Source: Unio delphinus (Eukaryota; Mollusca; Bivalvia; Unionida; Unionidae). Taken from it: a stretch of 64,000 bases of DNA. A program made the translations under genes and the position numbers. The notes below the pieces were generated by a model. The model saw nothing but the letters and a program-made list of their open reading frames with translations, did no database searches and was not told where the DNA came from. The stretch covers positions 3,712,001 through 3,776,000 of the forward strand of contig JAQISU010000169.1 of the NCBI GenBank assembly GCA_029339505.1. The letters run 5' to 3'. Positions within the stretch are counted from its first letter, which is position 1. The number at the start of each line of letters is the position of its first letter. This document shows positions 38,546-50,500 of the stretch, in pieces.

Positions 38546-41500
38546 CGCAACACTATGTTTCTCCTTTGGTCGTTTGGCCTGCTATCTGACCAATCAAATA
38601 GTAAGAGATGGGGGGGGGGGCTTTGGATATTTTCAGTTTGAATTAAAATTCGGTTTTAGAACCTTATTATATTTTATTTTCACAAGATACAGCAACAACA
38701 AAATAGGATTAAATAGATTACAGTATGTATGCCACGTAATCAAGAAATGTACAGTGTAGCGTCGGCGCGTTTTGTCCCTGATACATGTCCTGAGCAGCAG
38801 AGAGGGTGAATCAGACAACTTTTCCAACAAAAATCGATTTTAACCGTCAAAACATCAAATAGAACCTTCCTACGAAATTTCATGTTTTAACCAGAAAAAA
38901 CAAAAGAAAGTCTCTGTTTGGCAAATGGAGCCTTAGTGATTTTGTCTGAAACACGGTGAATCCAGGCGTCGATGAGGCTTCCATTGGGTAAAAAACACGA
39001 TAGACACTCACCCCCTATGATTTCAACCGAATATTTTATAAAGTCCGACACAATATCGTGTTCAAGGATCTGCTAAATTTATCGTCACAAATCCGTGTGG
39101 GATTGACTGAGCACGACTAAAGAAATTTCTAAATTGATTATGATTCATATCACCGTTGCACCAGGTCTGATGAATATTTCTAAGAGTATGTGTGTCAACT
39201 CCATTAAATACACACAATACATTGCAGTTATCTCTGATAACTTTTGGTATTTGTGTGTATCGTTGAGTGACATATATCACATCAGTGCTTTTATGCCTGC
39301 CTCTGGAAAATATCCTAGCAGGATTTTTTTGATTATCTAACATCACATCGTCATTGTTAATACTTCCGTCGATGGAATCAATACTCGGTTCGTCCTCGAT
39401 ATCAGCAATAAATTCAATGATATCATCATCGATTTGAAATTCTTTTGCTTTCTCGTTAAAATCCCTTAGCACTTCATAGCATCGCTGATCGTCTACACTC
39501 GGGGCTATTAAATACAACTTGTTCCATTTCATTCATCTCGTTATCAAATTAAGTAGCAGATGTGTCTTGCCGCTTCCAGATGGTCCGATTATAATCATTC
39601 TAATTGAATTTGGCAACATTTCATGGTGTTTAATAGGTTCCCGTCGTCGGGTAGCTGAATAATCAATTACATTCATGCTGTTATATATAAATTATGGATC
39701 TATATTGTGTGAAATGTAGGGCGCGTAGTGGCACAGATGACTTGACGACGATTACAACTAAAAATAACCGATCAGCGCTTTCTGGTAAATGCGTACAATG
39801 TAGTACAAAGAAATTTAGATTTGTTTCCCTTGGTAAACCCAAGGAACCTTTTAAAAAAAACGAGGAGGCGATATCGCAGCAAAGCTAACTAAACTCCTTG
39901 GAACCCCATGGGCAAAGTATCCAGGAGAAAAACACCTTCCAGGGTATAGCTATTTTGGACCCGGAACTAGACTTGATATCAGACTCAATAATCATAACCA
40001 ACCCAAACCCGGTGAAGAACCAATAAACGCCATTGATAAGGCGTGTCACGTTCATGATGTTGCTTATAAAAGCAGCAATTTGCAACACAGGCATCTAGCA
40101 GATGTGAAATTAATTCATGCGTTAAATGCTATTCCTGATAAATCCTTCAAAGAAAATTTGGCTTCATTTTTGATAAAATCGGCAATGAAAAGTAAATTGA
40201 TGTTGGGTGCTGGTAATTAATAACAACATTGAATCTATTTACTGTTCTCCAAAAGGATACTGGAGGGGTAACGCTGCAATCAATAAACTCGCTAGCGCTG
40301 CAAAAGTGAAAAAAAAAACCACTGCGGCTAATTGGTTATCCAAACAGGCTATATGGCAAATTTATCTACCACCGCCTAAACAAATTCACTACTCGCATTT
40401 TGATGTGACCGTTCCTAATGAAGTTCATCAAGCTGATATACTATTTCTGCCACATGATGGTGGTTACAAATACGCGTTAACCATAATTGTTGTTGCGAGT
40501 CGATACAAACAAGCAGAACCGCTAAAAACAAAATCATCACCTGAAGTTGCTTCTGCATTTGAAAGGATTTATCGACGAGGCCCTCTGCACTGGCCAAATC
40601 TATTACAAGTTGATCCTGGCAAGGAATTTCAGGGTGCAGTGTTATCAACAATGAAGAATCATAATGTCACCATCAGACGAGGACATACTGTGCTACATCG
40701 TGATCAGGCAATTGTTGAACGGTTTAATAGGACACTTGCTGAACGGTTATTTGGATATCAATACGCAAAAGAATTCATCCAAGAAAAGCGATCCCGTGAA
40801 TGGGTTAAAAGATTACAAGCTGTGATTACCGCACTGAATAACGAGATTACTAGAACAATCAACATGAAACTTATCAACGCGATTAAAAAGAAGTCTATGC
40901 TAAAACTACCACAAGAGGATTCTAGCGTTTCATAACCAATTCTTGGTAGTAATATCACTGTTAGGTATTTATACGAACCAGGAGAGCTTGAAGGTGGCAG
41001 AAAAAGGGCTACTGATCCTATTTGGAGTGATACTGCACACAAGATATCTAGTATAACACGATCTACGGGTGGAAACGCTAGCGTTTCTAGACCAGCAATC
41101 TATAGACTGGATTCAACTGCCCCTCAACGAGGATTTACTCGACACCAATTGCAAGTGATACCCGAGGATACTCAATTGCCACCGCGGGGTCTTAACTAGC
41201 CAAAATCCGTAGGATTTTCAAGGACAACTCTTCGAAGCTGATTTATTCTTCGTACTCTGGATACTGCAAGATTGACTAAATTTGACCATTCGATGTGATT
41301 ATCCACTATCCAAACAATTGTATCCGATATTGTCAATCCCTGTGAAGAATGTATTGTCGCTGCGTATCCTAGCGTCCATGGGGATTTATTAGCACGCAAT
41401 GCATCTTCAACGACGCTGATATCAACCAGCACAATATCATTTAGCACCAAATTCTGTCTTTGAAATCCTCCTGGAATATCAACTTCTATATTCTGTCGCC

Positions 41501-44500
41501 GTGTATCCGAAGGCCTATAACAAAGGGGCACTGGAAGTGTTGTAAATTTTTCTTTATGCGTTTCAAATAATTTCATCTGAAGTGTGTCTCTGACTATTTT
41601 CCTACTTGCAATTATCAAATCATTTGGTCTCCACGCCTCCCAGAAATCTTTTAATGGAGTTTCTGAAATTATTTCACGCGCTATTTCACATTGGATTCTA
41701 TCCGGTTGTAATCTAATTAGCGCTTTGAATTCTCGTAATTGTTCATCAAGTGATCTATAATCAGTGTTAATTTCTTCATAATAGTCTACAAAACCCTTTA
41801 GCCATTCGTGTGAGGATGCACCGACAAATGGTGGTGGTTGGCCGTGGTCACCGCACATGACGACTTGTATTTTTCAATAACAAGCACTCGAGAAATGTTT
41901 GTAATACATCTAATGACACTGTGCATATTTCATCCCTAATTATGATTTCAGGAATAAATTTCTCGCCCATACGCTCAGGAGTCTACATATCTGATTTCCA
42001 TCGAAAGAAACTGTGATAAGTACAGGCATTTACCCCTCGCTGTATCATCTCTCTTGCAAGTCTGTGAGTTGGTGTTAGCACAATCATGTTTGGATTTTCA
42101 CGACGGAATAATTCAATTGCACGAGTCGTCTTTCCTGATCCACCACAGCCGTTTAAATAAACTGTTTTATATCTACAGATTGGATCAGATATCGATGGTG
42201 CATTAGAAAATTCTGAACACTGATTGCTTTTTAAATAATTATTTTCAATCGTAACATCTGCTGATTCAATATAATCATGAAGCATTTCCCGCTTAATTCT
42301 CCATGATCCCCAACTCTCGTCAGAATTTATGAATTCAGCCACATCGCTGTTTATGTAAAATGAATCAGTGGCTACTGTAACTGCGGTGTTAGGAAATTTA
42401 TTTATCATTGAAAATAAATTGATAGAAGCATATACGAGCATAGAAGCTCTCAAATGTGTATACTGCGGATTGTATCCATCGTTGTAGGTAACAATTGTAC
42501 CCAATTTGGTTCCATCGGACAGAAATGCGTCTTTACGATTGACATATATGCCCTTATTCGTTAGATCCGCGATTACAAAATCGTATTTAGCGTTGTCTAT
42601 AATCAACCGTGAAGAATATCTTGTATTGTCGTATTTGCCACCCTGAGTAAATTTACCAATTATTCTTCTACTGAGATCTTTTGCTTCTCTGTTTCTGATT
42701 TCAAATAACTGTTTGGACCAATTTACAATTTCTTCTTCGTTGAAATTTGGAAACAGTTTTCGCTGTTCGCTAATTATTTTTTCTATATCAGGTTGTGGTA
42801 ACAAGACTGATTTCTGTGCTCGATAGGATATAATCGCTTCACTGACAATTAACGATTGTAACATTCCACAATCAATCATATATCTCAATAGCACTATTGG
42901 CATCCAGTGTTTTTCAGACATGTGTCTACCAATCCAACGGTAACTACATGGATGAAGTCCTGTAGCCAATTCAAATGATACTACACGAGCGAATCCGATT
43001 AAATCAAAATGTGGCAGCGGACCATTAATCGCAACACGAGTCATTTCGTGTGTGGGGTGTCCAAATCGTTTGAAGTACTCAGTGCATTCTCCATACCCGA
43101 GAAAACTCCCTGGATAACACGCAATCATATCAACGGAAATAACGGTTTCAGTGTCATATTTTGTATTCCATAATCCACCATGACTGTATTCAAGACAGCT
43201 CAATCTGACATCTGATAGAAACTCACTTCGCGTTGGTTTCCACGCGTTTTTCTTCCTAGCAAAATGTGCTGCAACCGAGGGAAGTGTAAAACAATTTGTT
43301 AATAATTGATCTTCGATTCCCTCTGGAGAAAATTCATTAGCTAGTTTTTTCATTTGATTATGCAGCTCTTCAGTACGGTACAATTCTCCGTTGGGTCTTA
43401 CAAACTGATCGAATCCACATTCATCGTCTGCAGCACTGTGAAATAGCCACATCGACACAGGATCTTTTTTTACTCAAATTGTAAATAGCATCAAATAATT
43501 TCTGCTCGGAAAAACACTCTCCAATTTGGGGTATATATTTTACAGTTCTATCCCGTGGGAATATTGTTACTGCAGATGACCACGCGTGTTCGTTATGATC
43601 AATAATTTGTATTGGAGTTCCTTGTGATTTATATTTCGATTCGTATAATACTTCTCCGGTTATTGTCGTTACTGATATTGGAAATCTTAATGATTTTTCT
43701 AATTTAACTATATCCTGAATTGTTGCCCCATGCTGTTTCACCGTTAATTCCCAGTCATTTATTTTTTTTTTTTGTCTTAGATCAGTCAATTTATTTCCAC
43801 GCGATGTATTTGTGAAGTGTTCTATTATTCGTTCTGCTACACAATTGAGTGGCAAAGCCACTGACGACGAAGAATATTTCATTGGTGCTAGTTTTGCAAT
43901 ATCAGGTTTGTCATTTAACGGATATATTCCATAAACAACTGCTGTTACAGGATAAGATCTCTCGTAGTATGGTTTGTCAATTCCAGTCAAAATTCCTGGT
44001 TTGGAATCTTGATTCACAGTGATAGTTTTTTATCCTTGAGAATTGGTTCGTATTTATCCCTGATGATCCAATTTCCATTGTCGTCACGGATAATGAATTT
44101 TATTCTAAAAAACATACCTTTTTCGAAGATGTGAGATTATCACTGCTGCTTTTTCATCATTCATGGTAGCATCGATATTAGGTACAATTCGAAATGTTGA
44201 CCAACAATGAGATGCTCCATCACGCTTGAATTCATTAAAACAATCTCTGATTTTACTAATCATGGTTCTATCAAGAATTTTATTCTTTGGTGTATCAGAA
44301 ACTCTATCAAGATTGAATTTAGCATTTTTCCAAGGCGTAATTTTCGATAATCTCTCAAACTCCTTCATGCTATAATTAAAACAAGCATTTAAATGAAAGA
44401 TTTATGTATAATGAATCATTGCAAATGGCTCATGATTGGATCAGTGACTCCTTGTAACAAATCATGCAGAAATGAATTCTGTGGGTATCATATGCAAAGT

Positions 44501-47500
44501 TTTCGACGTGGAAGCATTGGTCCGTTAGCTTGGATTCGATGTGGGGTTGGGGTTAGGGGAAAATCGCAGTTGTGTCTAAATTGTGGTGACAAACGATACA
44601 GGGAGTTGAAGCGTTATTATGACAAAAGAATAAAAAATTCTGACACTGACCCTGACACTGACACAGTCAACGTCAAGGACAAAATCATAAGAACTCCTCA
44701 AGACTATATCGAAAGATTTATTATTAGACCAAACACTGAATTAGACAAATAGTATTTGTATACAAATGAGCCAAGAATTCAGACCACACCCTGTGATTAC
44801 AAATTATGAAGCATCCAGTGATGGTACTGTCAGAAACCGTAGACTGAAGAAACCAGTCGGTTTTGACAATGGTGTGGGGTAATTGAAGTTTGGCGCTGGA
44901 AAGAAGAAATATTACTGCCATCGTTTCGTGTATGAATGTCACAATGGATTGATCAAAGATGGTTTTGTTATTGATCACATTGATTCTAATCCAAAGAACA
45001 ATTCTTTGTCAAATCTGCAAGCTGTTACACAAAGTGAAAATTTGAAACGAGGAAAGACTGGCACTTGCAAAACGGTTGGGAAGAGACCCGTAAAATCTTT
45101 TAATGCAACAAATAACGAGGAAAAAATATTTCAATAGATAGCTAGCGCCGGTAAGTATTTCAATATTTGTTCATCTTCTGTTCAATTCGTTGCAGAGGGA
45201 ATAACCAAGACGGCGATTTCAAAAAAGACCGGACAAAAAATTCAATTCATTTATGTTTGAGTCATTAAAATTTTTCATTTAGAAGCATATAATTGTCATA
45301 GAATATGAATTCTGAAAAAATGAATATCATTATTGCTAAAATTCCAAAATTGGAAAGTCAGGATATTAAACTATCAGATGGTTTAAATCCTGATCAAATT
45401 ATGTCTGACTTTCAGGATATAGAATATGGTGTTAACACTAACAAGTATATGCTGCCAAAGAAGTATGCGCTGATAAAAAAATTCAGAATTCTATTCGGGA
45501 CTCTCTTGCATTTTCCAGTGACGTAAGTGTGTTTGTCCCGTTATTTACTATCGTGGAAGGAATACGAAAAGAATTGGGCCGAGAATATGAATTGAAAAAG
45601 GATGTTAATTCTAAAATCAGGAATATACGAGCGTTAATTCAAGAAAACAAATAGACTACTTGACCGTAAAATCTCAAAGAGATTATTGATGATTTTTTAT
45701 TTTTTTGCACTGAATAAAAAATATTTCACACTGAATAAAAAATAAAAATATTTCACAGCATTAAAAAATATTTCACACTGAATAAAAAATAAAAATATTT
45801 CACACTAAATAAAAAATAAAAATATTTTACAGCAATAAAAAATATTTCACACTGAATAAAAAATAAAAATATTTCACAGCAATAAAAAATATTTCACACT
45901 GAATAAAAAATAAAAATATTTCACAGGAATAAAAAATATTTCACAGCAATAAAAAATATTTCACACTGAATAAAAAATAAAAATATTTCACAGCAATAAA
46001 AAATATTTCACACTGAATAAAAAATAAAAATATTTCACAGCAATAAAAAATATTTCACACTGAATAAAAAATAAAAATATTTCACAGCAATAAAAAATAT
46101 TTCACACTGAATAAAAAATATTTCACACACAACAATAAAAAATATTTCACACACAGCAATAAAAAATATTTCACACGGAATAAAAAATCGATAATTTCAC
46201 AGCAATAAAAAATATTTCACACTAAATAAAAAATAAAAATATTTCACAGCAATAAAAAATATTTCACACACAGCAATAAAAAATATTTCACACACAACAA
46301 TAAAAAATATTTCACACTGAATAAAAAATTGATAATTTCACAGCAATAAAAAATATTTCACACACAGCAATAAAAATATTTCACACTGAATAGAAAATAA
46401 AAATATTTCACACTGAATAAAAAATAAAAATATTTCATACTGAATAAAAATAAAAATATTTCACACACAGCAATTATAAATATTTCACACTGAATAAAAA
46501 ATAAAAATATTTCACAGCAATAAAAAATATTTCACACTGAATAAAAAATAAAAATATTTCACAGCAATAAAAATATTTCACACTGAATAAAAAATAAAAA
46601 TATTTCACACTGAATAAAAAATAAAAATATTTCACAGCAATAAAAAAATATTTCACACTGAATAAAAAATAAAAATATTTCACAGCAATAAAAAATATTT
46701 CACACTGAATAAAAAATAAAACTTTTCACAACAATAAAAAATATTTCACACTGAATAAAAAATAAAAATATTTCACACTGAAAAAAAAAATGGATGGACC
46801 GTTAATAGATGGTTCCGATTAGTTCAATGGAAAAGTGGAGCAAGACTTCCACGATGGTGTTAAAAATCACCAATTGTTAGGTCGGGTTCGGGAAATCTTC
46901 GATTTTCGGGAAAATTGTTTTACAATTGAAAAATTGTTTGCAATTTCAAATAATGGTCAATGAAGCATTAACGACCCGATTGGCTCGTGAGCGTCTAGAT
47001 GCATTAAAAGATTTATACCAATTCGCGACTCTGTAAGGAATAAACTGCAACAACGACAGAGTCTTCAGACTGACTTTTCTACTGATACACAACAGTTATT
47101 TAAACCGTTAATTAGCGCAACTGAGGATGTAACATCAGCAATTTCTAAACAAGAAGAGTCTTTTCTCCCTGTGTTAGAAAAAATAGCAAAAAGAACTAAA
47201 TAAACAAAAAAATCATTAAAAACACTTCCTCAGGATATATCATTTCAGAAAGAACAAGTTAGTGGACTACCTAAATCAAAGAAATTAGCGGATCTATTTG
47301 CTGATAAAGCTAAACAACTAATTCTCAATGAGAAGGAGGGCAATTTAAGTGAATTTGCTGCTAACAGCTATGATTCACAAGAGAAGTTTTTCACGGACAA
47401 TTATACGGATTATAGAATGTCACATAATGAATGGATTATTTACAAGAATGGCCCCAAAAGTGATGCCGTTAGCTAAACAATTAGGAATGAAAGCTATTGA

Positions 47501-50500
47501 TATTATTCGTGATAAGGGTATTAGTACCGTTGGTGATCTTGCCGAGAAGGCGTTTTCAGCCGCGAAGAATAAATTAACAGCGCTAGTTCGGCGGCGAAAA
47601 TCCAAAGGAGGACCACTACCGTCTACAGCAGAGATGCCTGCACGGGTTCGTAAAATTATAAATAATATAAATTATAAATAACGCAGTAGATCAAAAACTA
47701 GAGTCATTGATGACTCCCGACCAAAGCAACATCGCAAATATGATAGCAGGAAGTGGCTTACAACCACGACGGTGAAATGGAAAATCCATAGGTGAAAATC
47801 ATTGTTGAAATTCGAAGAATTTTAACGATGAAAATCCTACGGATTTTACGATTTAGATCAATGGATATATAATAAAATGTTCAAAAGGTCACCTGATCCA
47901 GCGTTTGATATAGACGCCCCAGTGCGCAAGGATGATTCTGTACGCGATTATCAGTATTACGCCTATCATGCAATAGACTCAAAAAGTCGATCAAGAATTG
48001 AACTTCAAGTCCATGATACCAGTAAATACTTTCTACCCGCTGAAACGTTTATCGAAGTAGAAGGAGAACTTGTAACAGCTGCTGATACTCCTGCTGTACC
48101 AGCACCGTATCCAGTTGGTACTCAAGTCGGATTTGTCAATAATGGTATCATGGCGCTATTTGAGAGTGCTAGATATCTCATTGATGGAAAAGAAATTGAG
48201 TCGATAGATCGTGATGTTGATGTGGCCACAACAATAATAGGACTAGCGAGATATTCTGATGATTATACAAGATCAGCAGGACCTTCTATCATGTTTGCAA
48301 AAGATGTTTAAAATTCCGCTGGAGGAAATCAATTTATTATAAGACGACCAAAGAATAATGCTGGTGCCGCTGATGTTGATGTTGAAAATATGATTATAAG
48401 TACTAATGAGAATTTCAATCTAGGAGCTGCAACGCGTATATTAATGTTGGAAGGCCGGCGTAAATTATTTTCATGCGCGATTCCATTACATCATATATAA
48501 TGGTTTAAATGTACGAAAAGTTATCTACGGGGCGAAGCATACAGTAGCACTCGTGCGAAAGAGTGATAATAATGACGCAATTTGGAGGATTCCAGCAGAT
48601 GCTGCAAATCCAGATGCTGATGCCGGTAAAGTCATTTTAACAAAACTATCATTATGGATGCCAGTGTTGACTCCATCAATCACCGCAGAAGAACGATTAC
48701 TATCATTTATGGACCAAGGAGGAAAATCATTACTAAGTTGGCTAACGGTAAGTACAGATGTTAAACAATCAAATATTAACGGGTTATTCACGTGGAACCT
48801 AGCATCAAAACAAGGCATTGCTGCGCCACGTCATATATTTATTGCGTTACAGGATAACACACGAGTTGGCAATCAACTCCTCAGCCATATGATATTTGAT
48901 CCATTAGGTGTTAAAGACGTCTCACTGAGAATAAACGGCCAGCAGGAACCATCCGAAGATGTACAATTTAATTACACAGAAAATCATATTGCTCGCGTGT
49001 ATCACAGGTTGTTGTCGTTTATGGCACGCGATCAAAATGTCGATACTGGTCTGCAAATATCACAATATGATTTTAAGAATCTGTATCCGATCTATTACTT
49101 TTCACTGGAACATCTTAATTTAACAAGACAATCCGTCATTGATATACATTTTAGAGCTAATGTGCTTCGTGGTACTATTGTTAATTATAGAGCAGTTGAT
49201 GTCATTCTCAGCGATAAATCAATGTTACTCGAAGGTGTTGGCGGAAGAATGAGAGTAATTGATGCACCAGTGGAAAATATGTAAACGATTTTCTCGATCG
49301 GCGATTTAGAATCAATCTGTTATTGTATAATGTCATACAGTGTTATTAGTGTTGCGTTAACTCCTGGTCAAGTCAAAAAATTGCAATCGGAATCAGCTAA
49401 AAAATGTGGAACCACTATCACGCTGAAACCCAATCAAATGACTGGCGGGGCGAATAAATTGTCGCTTACAACTCGTCAAGTAAAACACTTCAATGATGCT
49501 TTCAAGGATAAAAAAGGCGTTCAGATCACTCTCTCTGCGGCTGCTATCAAAAATATGATTAAAACCGGCGGTATATTCCCGTTATTTGCTGCGTTACCAG
49601 CGTTGATTGCGGCAGCGGCCCCAGCGGTGGCTAAAACGGTCGCATTGGGGGCAGCTGGAGCCTTGGGATCAAAAGCGATACAAAGCATTGCTGAATCATA
49701 TGAACCGAAGAAAGGACGAGGGTATAAAAAAAGGGAAAGGGTCTAAGACTACCAGGAACCCCGTATTCATGGTACAGCGGAAAGGGTCTAAGACTAGGAC
49801 CGGTTTATTAACTCAGAAATCTTCGATTGAGGAACCTTCGATTGTGGAATCTTTGATTGAAGAGTCTTTGACTCCAATGTCCAATTTTGATTTAATTGAT
49901 GCCGCTAAAAAACTAGCGATTAAAAACTTCAGAGGTGTTTTTATGAAAGATCAGTTACCGGCACAACCCAACAGCGTTGAAACCGGTATTATTAATTTAG
50001 ATATCAGCACCGGACCTGGGTTGCATACGCTATTGATCCACGTGGGATTGTTTATTTCGATTCATATGGATTAGCACCGCCAAAGGAATTTATGCGTTAT
50101 ATAAATCGCTTAAAGACTTTTCCAATGAAGACTTGGTATTCTACGTTACCAACACAACAAATGAATGATCCACCAATATGCGGCATCGAAGTATTAAATG
50201 TCCTTGACGCTATTTCTAACTCCTTGGGTAACCCAAGGGGAAAACCACCACATGTTGTCGTAAATGAATACACCAGTAATCGCTGGAAATCGAAACGATT
50301 TTAGAGAGAAATGTATAAAATAACAATGATTGATATTTGGGGAAGATCTTTGAAACCCAAACGCGATGGCACTGCAGGGATATCTGCAACCGGTGATATT
50401 AAAAAAATAATCGAAGATGAAATAGCTGAGACGTTGAACTTAACAACTGTTGATCCTAATGAAATAGTTGTATTAAAAGATCGTCAGGGTAAATTGAAAA

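Noticed and set aside
39533..39535. TGA readthrough or an alternative genetic code in the element
   Set aside because: TGA, TAA and TAG all interrupt genes and frame breaks also occur, which fits decay and not recoding.
45151..45195. GTAAGT...TTGCAG mini-intron in the HNH gene
   Set aside because: The region reads through in the HNH frame with a NUMOD1-like tail; a 45-bp intron is unneeded and the TAG before it is better explained as a point lesion.
46474..46683. Minus-strand protein with repeated KYFYFLFSV
   Set aside because: A translation of the AATAAA minisatellite.
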